Source: Eriocheir sinensis (lineage: Eukaryota > Arthropoda > Malacostraca > Decapoda > Varunidae). Taken from it: a stretch of 64,000 bases of DNA. The stretch covers positions 19,361,893 through 19,425,892 of the forward strand of contig NC_066517.1 in NCBI RefSeq assembly GCF_024679095.1. Reading direction: 5' to 3'. The translations under genes and the position numbers were made by a program. The notes below the pieces were generated by a model. That model saw only the letters and a list, made by a program, of their open reading frames with translations. It was not told where the DNA came from and did no database searches. Below are positions 48,001 to 57,390 of the stretch, piece after piece. Within the stretch, counting starts at the first letter, position 1; the number at the start of each line of letters is the position of its first letter.

Positions 48001-49684
48001 TATGTCCTACGCTGCCATCTTGTGTCCCGGACTTTTTTTTTTTTTTTTTGGACTCTTGTCCAACAAAATCAAAATCCGGGAGGTCTGGGCAAAGTAAATG
48101 ATAGCAGCACAAATGTTAACTTTAAATCACGAGGTAAATGTTGTTTAGGGAACTTGGAAAAAAAAAGTGATTTGTTAGAAAAGTATTCAGGTCAAGAAAT
48201 ATTCACTAGGGAGACACAAATTAACAAATGACTGGGAATCTTTAAGACGTTGACAGAAACCTACAGTGAGACTTGGTTGTCTTTGATGCCTTGTTAAATA
48301 AATGTGATGTCCAAGAATTGCTGATTGACTGACTGAGAGCTTGTAAGATGCTCTAAGACACAGCACACAGGGAAGCACAGACCTGTACTTGTAGCCACAC
48401 TCGACAAACAGCAGGACGTCAGGCTGCTTGTTCTTGATGTCCGCCACCTGCTGCTCCAGGGGGGTCAGTTTCATCCCGGGCAACGGTCTGAGGGGAGCAG
48501 CCTTGAAGGAGGACGGGCCCACAACGGACGAAGACTGACTGGTGCTGCTGTTGTTTGTGTTCCTGGGAAAGATTGACCGATCTATTCTGTTAAATACTAA
48601 TGACATGACAAACTGAATGCTTTTATATTAATGTAGATTCCACTACTATATTGTGTAAGCAGCTTTGTGTTATACTGCAATACAAAAGGTTAGGGCAAGA
48701 TGTTGGTTTCACTTGTAATATATATCTTGTTGAGGTTAGAAAAGAAGGAGGTGTTACTCACTTGAAAGAATCCAGTCTGCTCCCAACACCATTCTTGTCA
48801 TTCTTTTGGGAAGTTTCTGGTGACGACTCCACTTCATCCACATCCATAGAGGTTACCCCATTCTCCTCAGGCTCTGGATCTGAGGAAAAAGAATGAGGTG
48901 GACGTAAATGGGAGAAGAAAAAAATTTATCCATATCCAAACCACCACCATCCTGCCCTTCCTAGACTCATCCAACACTCTCCAGGAATGCAATAAAATGG
49001 AGTTATTTTCTCTTTTGTCCTTCACATATTTTGTTTATAGTAAGAAGTCCATTAAAAGACTTTGGGAGGTGTACTTCTTGTTTGCATATCAAATAACACC
49101 ACAAAACAAAAGTGTCTTATCAAATCTACTATTCTCAGGCTAAAATGATGAGGTTATCCTGCAATTTTTCTGATATAATTAAAAGGTTGTTTATGAATTG
49201 GCAAAAAAACTCTACTCACCACAAGAAAAAGCATTGAGTCTTGTTTTTGTCCACGCTCCAAGCTCCCTCTTCTTGGGGCTGCCGTTCTGGGTTGGGGAGG
49301 AGGAAGGGGGACTGTTCTTGTCATTCTCGATCTTTGCTTTCTTTGCTGAGCTTTTGCCTCCTCTGCCTCCCTTGCTGCTGCTGTTGGCTCGCTTGATGGC
49401 CGGAGATACACTGACCTACAGGTTTGAGGGTGATAAAAGATTAACTACTGTAATAGCTACTTGTAATACTACTGTAACACTACTAAAGTTATCCTAAGAA
49501 ATGGGAATATATATTGGTATTGGTATCTGGAGTTAGTAAAGACATTGAAATTTACCTCTGCCACCTGGACATGATTTTTCTCTTTCTTCTCCTCATCTGT
49601 GGTGAAGTTTTTTGCTCCTCCTCTGTTCATGGAGGCAAAAAACTTCGAGATTGTGGGCTGTTTCTTGGAATTCATGCCAGACAT
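38525..49684 (-). CDS. MSH3: DNA mismatch repair protein MSH3, complete, 19 exons
   Basis: Exons: 49684-49556, 49415-49220, 48879-48762, 48562-48383, 47612-47482, 47101-46842, 45877-45714, 45210-45004, 43630-43478, 43001-42827, 42196-42009, 41471-41351, 41193-41081, 40963-40867, 40630-40379, 39924-39767, 39529-39228, 39085-38920 and 38645-38525 (TAG 38527-38525). The total is 3,231 nt and 1,076 residues, close to the usual MSH3 length, with all phases consistent. MSH3 pairs with MSH2 as MutS-beta in the nucleus, binds insertion/deletion loops and recruits MutL. Visible features: PIP box QPTISKFF (9-16), mismatch-binding domain from about residue 181 with ECGYKYRFFG (the family uses a Tyr-Lys pair where MSH6 has Phe-x-Glu), connector with the MSH3 hallmark [12 protein letters not shown], core lever/clamp about 470-790, and ATPase with Walker A GPNMGGKS (839-846) and Walker B ILDE (916-919). 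The intron after exon 16 is GC-AG. Confidence 0.96.
39228..39529 (-). CDS. MSH3: MSH3 exon 17, signature and Walker B motifs
   Basis: [18 protein letters not shown] (ABC-type signature loop region), [18 protein letters not shown] (Walker B with catalytic Glu919), IFVTHY with the switch His953, and [15 protein letters not shown]. All residues expected for ATP hydrolysis in MutS homologues are present. Confidence 0.95.
39767..39924 (-). CDS. MSH3: MSH3 exon 16, Walker A; ends at a GC donor
   Basis: Encodes [20 protein letters not shown], the P-loop of MutS ATPases with the invariant Gly-Lys-Ser, then [11 protein letters not shown] and ILDGIYT. The donor reads ACAAG|GCAAGT, an ideal GC-type donor. 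Using the later GT (CAA|GTGGAA) would insert residues and break the phase with exon 17, whose first codon R-M-G-A-A-D needs AG+G. Confidence 0.93.
40379..45210 (-). CDS. MSH3: MSH3 exons 8-15, core lever and clamp
   Basis: Exons 45210-45004, 43630-43478, 43001-42827, 42196-42009, 41471-41351, 41193-41081, 40963-40867 and 40630-40379. Landmarks: [13 protein letters not shown] with [17 protein letters not shown] (core entry), [20 protein letters not shown], the clamp helices around [10 protein letters not shown] and [18 protein letters not shown], and [20 protein letters not shown] with [10 protein letters not shown] leading into the ATPase. All phases are continuous. Introns 8 and 10 carry TTAA-type MITE copies. 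Confidence 0.94.
42572..42784 (+). mobile_element. TTAA-flanked MITE in MSH3 intron 10 (compact copy)
   Basis: 213 bp between two TTAA sites (42,568-42,571 and 42,785-42,788). Ends CCCGGTAGCAGC and GCTGCTACCAGG are inverted repeats. The left end contains two short units with the GACGGGCCAAATTTGTG core. The right part has CCCCCAAAATAGATGAT and CTCGCTTAGAGGGACCATTA. The longer inverted copy at 44,230-44,830 confirms the boundaries. Confidence 0.8.
43125..43285 (+). repeat. Dispersed repeat shared with 56.39-56.54 kb
   Basis: GGGTTCTAATGAGTGTTTC, CATAAAACTACTCCTGGAAA and TATGAAAGCCTTGTCAAA recur as diverged matches at 56,425-56,535 in the same orientation. Probable old interspersed element in MSH3 intron 9. 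Confidence 0.55.
44230..44830 (-). mobile_element. TTAA-type MITE in MSH3 intron 8 with internal minisatellite
   Basis: The same element as at 42,572-42,784 but inverted: CCCGGTAGCTGCAGGGACCA after TTAA at 44,226-44,229, and GTCACTGCTAACAGG before TTCA (a mutated TTAA) at 44,831-44,834. Instead of two units it holds about 13 units of 35 bp from about 44,385 to 44,820 (GGCCCGTCGCTGGTACACGG, TAAAGCCACAAATTT). The unit is derived from the element's own terminal sequence. Confidence 0.8.
45714..48562 (-). CDS. MSH3: MSH3 exons 4-7, mismatch-binding and connector domains
   Basis: Exon 4 (48562-48383) starts domain I with [20 protein letters not shown] and VECGYKYR. Exon 5 (47612-47482) has [15 protein letters not shown] and [16 protein letters not shown]. 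Exon 6 (47101-46842) has [32 protein letters not shown] and a Gly/Glu/Asp-rich insertion. Exon 7 (45877-45714) has [17 protein letters not shown] and LQPVEAVV. The aromatic-basic Y-K of the first block is the wedge used by MutS-beta at extrahelical loops. Exon 7 must end at CAA|GTTAGT: the stronger-looking GTAAGA 4 nt downstream breaks the frame. Confidence 0.93.
45905..46460. repeat. Tandem array in MSH3 intron 6, about 150-bp unit, 4 copies
   Basis: GGCAAGAAGTCC-type anchors at 45,947, 46,098, 46,251 and 46,398 (periods 151, 153, 147). Each unit also contains AATGTTTAATAAATCAGCCT and GGAAGCACACAACAC. Confidence 0.85.
47722..48085. mobile_element. Possible DNA-transposon relic in MSH3 intron 4
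   Basis: CACTCAACCCTCGATTTGCC at the left and AAAATCCGGGAGGTCTGGGC at the right are weakly complementary, with TGTCCGGGAATGGCAAATG inside and a T-run at 48,034. The layout recalls pogo/Tigger-like elements, but terminal repeats are too diverged for a firm call. Confidence 0.3.
48762..49415 (-). CDS. MSH3: MSH3 exons 2-3, disordered basic/acidic linker
   Basis: Exons 49415-49220 and 48879-48762 encode a Lys/Ser-rich segment ([23 protein letters not shown]) likely to carry a nuclear localisation signal, followed by an acidic [16 protein letters not shown] stretch. Such a flexible linker between the PIP box and the MutS fold is normal in MSH3. The exons are supported by splice sites (TGTG|GTGAGT, TTCAA|GTGAGT) and by phase continuity into exon 4. 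Confidence 0.8.
49556..49684 (-). CDS. MSH3: MSH3 exon 1 with PCNA-binding PIP box
   Basis: 43 codons from ATG 49684-49682 to donor [17 protein letters not shown] at residues 9-16 fits the PIP consensus Q-x-x-I-x-x-F-F near the N-terminus, as in MSH3 and MSH6, and ties the protein to the replication clamp. A second Met (residue 4) could also start translation. A TTTTTTCAG acceptor-like site lies about 10 nt upstream of the ATG, so a 5' UTR intron is possible. Confidence 0.9.
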
Positions 49685-49961
49685 CTTGAAAAAACTGAAA
49701 AAAATATAAAAATCAATTAAACTGAGTACAGAAATACCTATACATATTAATAATTCTAATGTAAATCAATTTAGTGTGCTCAAAGTACAGAAACAAAAAG
49801 GGGACATCGGAGAGGATGAAATTTTTGCCATTATTATTTTGTATGATGTTTATTAGCAGTGTTAGTGTGAACACTGTGGGCTATCACATAAAGCTGGAGT
49901 TCCTGGAATCCTAAAGTGATCTGGAAAAAGAGGACCATCAAGACCTGCATTCAGTACCTTC

Positions 49962-50222
49962 ATGAGGCAAGTTAGGAGGCAAGCCACTCAGCATGTTGGA
50001 GCGTGCCTCTTGTACTGCCTGCCAAAGGAGATCCGAGGCTTAACCAGAACATCAGTGGAAAGCATGAAACACAAGCTACACAAATGGCTCAGTGAACTCC
50101 CGGATGAGCTGCCAATACCAGGATACACAAGCTGGCACCACAACACCCTCCCTGAGGTCACTCAAAGGACAGAAATTGGTGGTGGCCCTGGAACCAGTGG
50201 AGGCCCACCTCAGCTGTGCTAA
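49962..50222 (+). pseudogene. Fragment of a non-LTR retrotransposon reverse transcriptase (C-terminal end)
   Basis: In one frame the stretch reads GACLLYCLPKEIRGLTRTSV, ESMKHKLHKWLSELPDE and IPGYTSW. This is the typical end of jockey/CR1-type reverse transcriptases in arthropods (LFNxLPxxLRN, then a helix, then PDxPxIPGY). No upstream RT core is present, so it is a 5'-truncated, inactive copy. It lies about 280 bp upstream of the MSH3 start, in the opposite orientation. Confidence 0.6.
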
Positions 50223-50399
50223 CACTCCTTTCCCAGGCCACAAGTGTACACAGACCTTCCTGCATAAGTCTGGTGAGCTTGACAGGATCTAGCCCTTGTC
50301 CTAGGGACATATCTTTGCAACATCGACAGCCACAAGCAGCCTGGGCTGCTGGGGCTATAAACTCACAGAAGAATTCTGGAAGAGGCTTACTGGATCTGG

Positions 50400-50870
50400 A
50401 TTAATAATGCGTAGGACACTCGTACAGGTGCCTGTGTCTCTGGCTCGAGATAACTCTTACTTCGATCGTTCGGGTGGTCGCCGTGGTAGAGTTGTCTGGA
50501 TCCTTGCCCAATATCAATGGCTACCATGTGCTCAAGTTTTTGTCTCTGTGATCTCCACGCCTTATCCAGCCTATTTTCAAAGGTTTTAACTGATGGTGCC
50601 TGATGTTTTTAGCTGATAGAGGCACTTGTTAAGATCTTTACAGTCTACTACTGTTTAATGATACATTTGAAGATTAGTAGAAGACTTATATGACAACAGA
50701 ATTGTACTTCGTGAGGTAGGAATCGAGCTATGGGCCTGTTAATATAACCAATTTCCCTTTTTCCTTCTGAGGCATCATTTGAGAGCGTCACACACACTCC
50801 TGGTGATAAATTTCTTACCTTGTATCTGCCAGGACTTGCTGCATGCAGCTGACCGAGCCAAGGATTGCCG
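50400..50870. other. Spacer, nothing recognised
   Basis: Mixed-composition DNA between the reverse-transcriptase fragment and the first SINE; no gene, tandem repeat or clear element. Confidence 0.4.
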
Positions 50871-50877
50871 GTAGAAC

Positions 50878-51096
50878 TGAAATGCCAGAATTTTCCCTTT
50901 TCTCCACTCCCACACGACCACCGCATGTGACGAAACACACGAGAAATTAATCCAGACAAGGAAAGGTTTGCTGGCGCCGCGGATCGAACCCGCGACCAGC
51001 GTAACGGGAGAGCCACTCCTTTACCAGTCAGCCAAAGAGGTACCCCCCTGGCTAAGTGGGTTATGGGAGGCTCGCCCATCAGGCAAGTCAGCATTA
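50878..51096 (-). mobile_element. tRNA-derived SINE, copy 1
   Basis: The minus strand has GGTACCTCTTTGGCTGACTG, GTAAAGGAGTGG (A-box region) and CGCGGGTTCGATCCGCG (B box in a T-arm hairpin), then a body ending near GAAAATTCTGGCATTTCA. It is a near-duplicate of 51,250-51,456. Both copies end at the same base (plus strand GTCAGCATTA). Confidence 0.75.
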
Positions 51097-51249
51097 AATG
51101 TCTCCCTATTCCCATTTAAATTAATTTCTGTGTGTTGAGTTGCCCATTTTTCTATGAACTTCGGAGAGCATGGGCCATCACTCTATCTGTTACCCTCTCG
51201 GGGTGACACAACAGAACCACAGGAAAGGATGCCACCGCCTTGCCACCAG

Positions 51250-51456
51250 TGAAATGCCAGAATTTTCTCTTTTCTCCACTCCCACACGACCACCGAAAAC
51301 GAGAAATTAATGCAGACAAGGAAAGGTTTGCCGGGGTCGGGGATCGAACCCGCGACCAGCGTAACGGGAGAGCCACTCCTTTACCAGTCGGCCAAAGAGG
51401 TACCCCCCTGGCTAAGTGGGTTATGGGAGGCTCGCCCATCAGGCAAGTCAGCATTA
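51250..51456 (-). mobile_element. tRNA-derived SINE, copy 2
   Basis: About 90% identical to copy 1 and 372 bp away in the same orientation; it lacks about 12 bp near CGCATGTGACGAAACACAC. B box GGGTTCGATCC is intact. The DNA between the copies is unrelated, so this is two insertions or a local duplication, not a tandem array. Confidence 0.75.
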
Positions 51457-51469
51457 CAGAACGTCCTCG

Positions 51470-52536
51470 GCTTTGATCTTTCCTCCGGTCTAAGAAAGCT
51501 TGGACCAGCCGCGGTATGAACGGACCCTGCCCTGCCACTGTGTGTGTGTGTGTGTGCTTTGTTTTGATCTGCTGTTCTACCTCCAGTCGTTCTATTTACC
51601 GTTACCGTTTACCGTTGATGAGGTTTCGTTCTATTTACCCAGAGCGAATCAGTGTTCTAAATAGACGAGGCTTTAAAACATTGAGGAATAAAGTAAGTCA
51701 ACGAGGGCAGCTTTGACCACACTTTACAGAGCCTGCCAGTAACGATCTTGAAAATGTTGGCCTGGGAACGGTAGACAGTAAGTATACTTCACTGTCTTTA
51801 TGGTATTTAAGCTAGTAGAGCCTTAGTTACTTGCCTTCAGAGCGTTAATCCCACACAGCGTCCGGAGCTGCCCGTGTACTGTTGTGGGTCCTCGGCAGCG
51901 CGGCGAGACGAGGGGAAAATAAGTATCACAGGGAAAATGCCGTTATATATTATTTTCTTATTGCTATTTTATTTTTATCCACTCAACATGAACATCTCTA
52001 TTGCTATTTATTTTTAACTGCGTAAAGATATCATAAAAGTGCCATCTTCGTACTTTTATGAAGGTACTTATTTTTCCGGAAAGCGCGCCAAAATTCTACT
52101 GTTTTCATCTTTGCAACGGCTCCCTTTTCCGTTTCTTTTCTTATGATAACTTGGGGTTGTTTGATAAAAGCCACAGAACCTGCTGCTGTATCCTCCTTTC
52201 AGCTTCAGATGTAGGGGAATACGGCATTCCAGCTTTTTATTCAGCGGGGCCACGTTTGGGGTGCGTGAAACAAACACTGAAGAAGAATCTAGATTTCTCT
52301 TATACTGTAAAGTTTACACGCTACAGGCCAACATGTCTCAAAGTTAAATACTTGCATAATGTTAAGAATGCACATACTCTATGATTCAGACTACGTGGTA
52401 TATTCTTCAAGTTCAAACTAAATAACATATCAAATGGCCACCATGACTTGAAATTTCTGTTTTAGCGAATATATCAAGATGGAGGAAGGGGCGGTCGAAT
52501 TTGCTTTTAAACGGATCAGTCGTGGTCTAAATAAAC

Positions 52537-52608
<72 letters not shown>

Positions 52609-52640
52609 CCCCGAGGACCCTCAATCAATATGGCCAGAAG
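51470..52640. other. Spacer with short GT and long GA microsatellites
   Basis: (GT)n 51,539-51,557 and (GA)n 52,539-52,604. 51,840-51,930 is CpG-bearing (GTCCGGAGCTGCCCG, GGCAGCGCGGCGAGACG) and could be a promoter or 5' exon region, perhaps for MSH3, but nothing ties it to a gene. Confidence 0.35.
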
Positions 52641-52665
52641 ATATGCACCTAAAATCTGCATGGTA

Positions 52666-52857
52666 TCAACTCCAAATATTTACTTGCATGTCACCCTCAT
52701 CTCCTGCCATATTATCAGACCGCTCCACGACAAACACCTTCTCAACGTCCTCACTTTCCCTCTGTCTCATCTTAGTGTATTCCGTAACTTCCTCCGGCAA
52801 AGGTAGAAAATATAACAGTGACTCCTGGAAAAAAAATGCTACTCCCGACTCACACAT
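52666..52857 (-). CDS. Possible small ORF or orphan exon
   Basis: A 63-codon ORF whose middle part (LPEEVTEYTKMRQRESEDVE, KVFVVERSDNMAGDEGDMQ) is charged and non-repetitive, unlike its surroundings. It could be an exon: acceptor TTTTTTCCAG before GAGTCACTG and donor ATGCAA|GTAAAT. It ends WS-TGA if not spliced. No partner exon is recognisable nearby and I do not recognise the sequence. It may be a 5' exon of a minus-strand transcript or a transposon relic. Confidence 0.25.
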   Translation of the reverse strand: MCESGVAFFFQESLLYFLPLPEEVTEYTKMRQRESEDVEKVFVVERSDNMAGDEGDMQVNIWS

Positions 52858-53204
52858 CCTGACATTTTTGCATTTTCCACAATAACCAGATCACTTATGG
52901 CATTTCTGGAGGCAGCATTTGAAAGAGCATTGAATTCTCTATAAGTTCAGACCATGGCATGCTATTGATTTCCCACCTCAACGTTTTCCTTGTCTGTTAG
53001 TCTGTTACTTTGTCCGCCCGTATGTTATCGGGTCTACACATGATAGGCCGAGCACGCTCATGTCCCCTTCTTATTCTTAATCGTTAAAGAGATACAGAAG
53101 AATACACAAAAATATAAGGAGGCTAGAAGAGGCTATAGGCGGCCTACACAAGGGGCTTTAACCTGTATCTTTTCCCTTTCTTGCATGTATCGAGACAACT
53201 ATAT

Positions 53205-53345
53205 GCTCCCGAAATTGACCTCTCTTTTGGCTAATCTTCTGAACTTTTTTTTTTATAGGGACAGTGTTTGAGGCTTTATTTTCTCATTATTACTTTTCTT
53301 TCGCCCTTGAGCTGCTTCCTTTACGGTAAAAAGAAATAAAAACAG
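53205..53345 (+). mobile_element. Dispersed repeat, copy 2
   Basis: Second copy of the block at 2,466-2,612: TCCCGAAATTGACCTCTCTT, T-run, CGCCCTTGAGCTGCTTCC and a terminal GGTAAAAAGAAATAAA. No target duplication was identified. Confidence 0.6.
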
Positions 53346-54580
53346 CTATGATGCTCGCTTACCGCCTTTCTTAAGTTTCAATGTTATAGCAAACGTTTCT
53401 TTCCTTCATTCTGTAGCGAACATTAACAATAAGAGTAATATATACATAAGAGAATACGTAGCGAAGACCTATATCGTTTCACTACGCCAAGGGAGTGATT
53501 TGAGCAGCTGCTTCGTTATAATTCCGCCGGAGAATGTAATGTATTAATCCCGCAGCGGCCACAGTTCCTAACAAGATACATGGTAATTAGTTAAGGGCGC
53601 TGCACACTCCGTAATATCCATAACCACATGTGGCCACGCTTACCTCTTCTGCCTGATATAACGGCACGTATATAATTCCAGGATAACTTGTAACCGTGTA
53701 ATTATCTTGTACATACTAGGCAGAGCTGGGCATCGCTAACGAATTTGAACTTCCGCTATCACAAATCCGCTAACTTGTTCCATAACTGTCGCAATCGCAA
53801 TTCCGCAAATTTCGAGACTTAGTTTAAATCGCAATCCCAAATAGCTTCACAATATTTGTATTTTTTAGCCGCAAATTAGCGACCTTTATGTCACAAACGC
53901 AAATCCGCAGATGAAATGAAACTTCCGTTGTTGCAGATTTGCGGACTAATTAGCGGAAGTGTCCAGCACTGATACTAGGTAACTATATGACAGCCAGTAT
54001 TGACAGTTTTCCCATTAAAAGACGATAGATGACCATGAGATTAACCTTGTATTTGTTTGCTCCGTAATAAAGGTAAACACACTATAGATGCGAGTGGCCT
54101 CAGTGCTCATCTCCGTCACACTATATATCCTAACCAACACATACATTTTCTTTCGTCTAGGGATATTATATAACCATGAGACTTTGTTATCGTAGTATCA
54201 TCAACATCACTCTCCATATCCATTAATCCCATATCTACCATCCCTTGATTGAGATGGTATAGATAATGCATAACTGGGAGACTTATCATCGTAATATCAG
54301 CAACAAAACTCTATATCCACTAACGCCTTATCTGCCATCCCTTAATTCAGATGTATAATGCAAGCCAATAATAATGATAATGACAACACTATAGCGATAA
54401 TTGCAAGGGCTTAAGCTCGTAATTGTACCCATTCTCAGTAATTTCGCTCCCCATACGCACTAACCTCACACCCACCACCCCTAAGCCTGCTGCTCGGCAC
54501 TAATTTCACCCCTGACCGCCCCGCATCAGCCACCTTTTATCCAGGGCTCAAACAGAATCAAATTGTGGAGACGGATATTC
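53346..54580. other. AT-rich spacer around the hAT-type MITE
   Basis: Apart from the MITE, 54,160-54,360 contains a degenerate duplication (ATATCCACTAACGCC/ATATCCATTAATCCC, GCCATCCCTTAATTCAGATG type). No gene. Confidence 0.45.
53721..53971. mobile_element. hAT-type MITE with perfect 8-bp target duplication
   Basis: 251 bp flanked by ATACTAGG on both sides (53,713-53,720 and 53,972-53,979). Ends CAGAGCTGGGCA and, inverted, CAGTGCTGGACA; GCTAA follows in both. The interior is rich in AATCCGC/GCGGATT palindromic words. An 8-bp duplication with CAG-starting termini fits the hAT superfamily. No transposase. Confidence 0.85.
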
Positions 54581-54583
<3 letters not shown>

Positions 54584-54658
<75 letters not shown>

Positions 54659-54759
54659 GCATTTATATTTCCTCTCTCCCCCTTTTGCATTGGTTCGGTC
54701 CACTAAAAAAAACGATAAAAATAATCTGTGGAAAGCAATAATAATAATACTAATGAATA

Positions 54760-54803
<44 letters not shown>

Positions 54804-55243
54804 ACGGTAATAAAAGTTAAAACAATGGCCAAAGGGATACAAGGAGAGAATAAGGTTGTAGAGAGATGGGATTCGAACCTATACCGGAGGAGAATCGAAA
54901 ACCCTAACACCAAACAGAGGTGGAGGACGTTGGGAAAGGCCTTACCGTGATGATGATAATGATGATGGCTAATGATGATGATGAGTTTAATAATGATGAA
55001 AAAAAAAATAAAAGAAAGATGGATAGATAGAAAGAAAGAAAGAGTTGGAAAAAGAAACAAGGAAATAAATAAAGAAAGAGAATATAGTGAAAATTTAAAG
55101 ACAAAAAAAAGCATGACGGAGTTTTGAGGAGAATAAATATGGGTAATTTGTGTACACTGATATATCGCATTGATAGAAAACACAAGAGAGAGATAAAAAA
55201 GAGAGAAAATGCTACCATGTAAGAACGTCGATAGCCTAGTTTC

Positions 55244-55326
<83 letters not shown>

Positions 55327-55377
55327 CGTTTGTTTCTTAATTTCTTTCTGTTTTTCTTTCTTTTTCTTCATTCATTA

Positions 55378-55450
<73 letters not shown>

Positions 55451-55505
55451 CATTTGTTTCTTAATTTCTTTTTCTTTCTTTCTTTCTTTCTTTTTTTCTT
55501 CATTC

Positions 55506-55554
<49 letters not shown>

Positions 55555-55970
55555 AAATACTACAGCCGGGGGATCTAGATAACGCCCCTGTTGGATTTCT
55601 CTCCCATATATCCTTTCTTTCTTTCGTTCTCTTTTATTTTCTCATTTATTCTTTTTTTCGTTCTTTTTTTTCACGTATATTTTCTCTCATTTATTATTTT
55701 GTTCTTATTTCCTTTCTGTCTTTCTTTCTCTTTTATTCTCTCATTTATTTTTTCTTTTGTTCCTTATTCTCATGTATACTCCCATTCTTTTTTTTTCTTT
55801 CTTTCTTTCCTCTCTCTCTCTCTTTCTTTTTCTTTCTTATTCTTTCATATTCTTTCTTATTCTTTCTATCTTTTTCTTTCTTTTTTCTATCTATCTATCT
55901 ATCTATCTATCTATTTATCTACCTATTTTTCTTTCTGTTAACCTATCTTTCTTTCTGTCTTTCTTCCTTC

Positions 55971-56014
<44 letters not shown>

Positions 56015-56090
56015 ATCTCTTTCTCGATCCCTCCATCCCCCCATCTCTCTCTCTCTCTCTGTTTCCCTCTCTCTCTTTCTCTCCTTGGCG
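54584..56090. repeat. Microsatellite block: (CT)n, (GT)n, (CTTT)n, (CTAT)n
   Basis: (CT)n at 54,584-54,656, 55,249-55,323, 55,379-55,447 and 55,509-55,552; (GT)n 54,763-54,801; (CTAT)n 55,887-55,913; (CTTT)n 55,975-56,014. The segment GTTTCTTAATTTCTTT between the (CT)n runs is duplicated with them. No gene. Confidence 0.9.
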
Positions 56091-56389
56091 TTTTCTCGCA
56101 CCCCACATTCTCGCCCACATTCCGTTGGCTTCCTGGCGAGAGGGAGCTACAAGATGAATTTGCATCGGTAATGACCAACTGAGGCGCGCACTGACCAACT
56201 GGGTGCGCTGGTTGGCTGGCTGGCACGGTAACTTGTGAGGAGAGGAAAGGGGGGGCTAGGGGGGAGGAAAGGAATGGAGAACAGACGCAGAGAGAGAGAG
56301 GGACAGGGAGAAACACTGAGTTGGATTAATTTCGTGACGCTGAGCAGCAAAGATCATGGGTTCGTATTCTCAGACGCGTCCGGCTCTCA

Positions 56390-56561
56390 AACCAAACCTA
56401 AGGGCACAAAGGAGATGAGTCGGGTTCTCATGAGTGTTCTTCACGTTCATGGTGCAGAAGCCTAATCAAACGATCTCTACGCTCATAAAACTACCCATGG
56501 AAATACCCGCTACTTCTACGAAAGCCTTATAAAACGTGTGTGTGTGTGTGTGTGTGTGTGT
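56390..56561 (+). repeat. Second copy of the 43.1-kb dispersed repeat, then (GT)n
   Basis: GGGTTCTCATGAGTGTTCTT, CATAAAACTACCCATGGAAA and TACGAAAGCCTTATAAAA match the intron 9 copy. It is followed directly by (GT)n 56,537-56,561. Confidence 0.55.
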
Positions 56562-56689
56562 AATTCCGGAAATGTTTCAGAATATGCGCTCAGGTAGTGG
56601 AGTACAGGTAAAGTTTGTTGCTGCGTTGTGTGACGAGAAGGACTGCCGTGTTAATGTTTGCTCCAACGGGGATGGGATTAAGGAGTTAT

Positions 56690-57390
56690 CAGGAAGAGAG
56701 TGAATACAGAGAATTGCATTAAGTAATAAACAGGAACGTGAGCTACTAAGTTCTATATTGAAACCTAGGTTGTGATATCCTAAGAGTTATGGCTTTAAAG
56801 GATAACAACACTACCTTTCAAATGACTATGAGGTGTCAAGAAGTGAGTTAATACAGAGAATTGCAGAAAGGGAACGCGGGCTATTAAGTTCTATATTGAA
56901 ATCTGGGTGGGCGTATCCTAAGAGTTATGGCGGTAGAGGATGACAACACTACCTTTTTGGATAGCATTAAGGGGTCAAAAAGGAAAGTAAATATTGAGAC
57001 TGCAATAATGAATAGATGGCAACGCAGGCTGCTGGGTCCCATACTGAAATTTGGGTGGCAGTATCCTAAGAGTTATGGCGGTAGAGGATGACAGCACTAC
57101 CTCTTCGGATGGTATAAAGGAGTCAAAGAGGAAAATGAAGAGAGATAATTGCAGTAAGGAATAGACGAGAACGTGGGCTGCTGGGTCCCATAGTGAAATC
57201 TGGGTGGCGGTATCCTAAGACTTATGGCGGTAAAGAATGACAGCACTACCTCTTTGTATGGTATAAAGGAGTCAAAAAGGAAAGTGAACATAGAGAATTG
57301 CAGTAAGGAATAGACGGGAACGTGGGCTGCTGGGTCCTGTACTGAAATCTGGGTGGCAGTATCCTAAGAGTTATGGCGGTGGAGGAAGAG
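56690..57390. repeat. Tandem array, about 148-bp unit, 5 copies
   Basis: TAAGAGTTATGGC-type anchors at 56,781, 56,919, 57,067, 57,215 and 57,365 (periods 138, 148, 148, 150). Units contain CTGGGTCCCATACTGAAAT and ACAGCACTACCTCTT. The left units are more diverged. Confidence 0.9.

Noticed and set aside
49700..52400. DHFR as divergent neighbour of MSH3, as in mammals
   Set aside because: No DHFR-like exon is visible on the plus strand; the region holds retroelement pieces and spacer.
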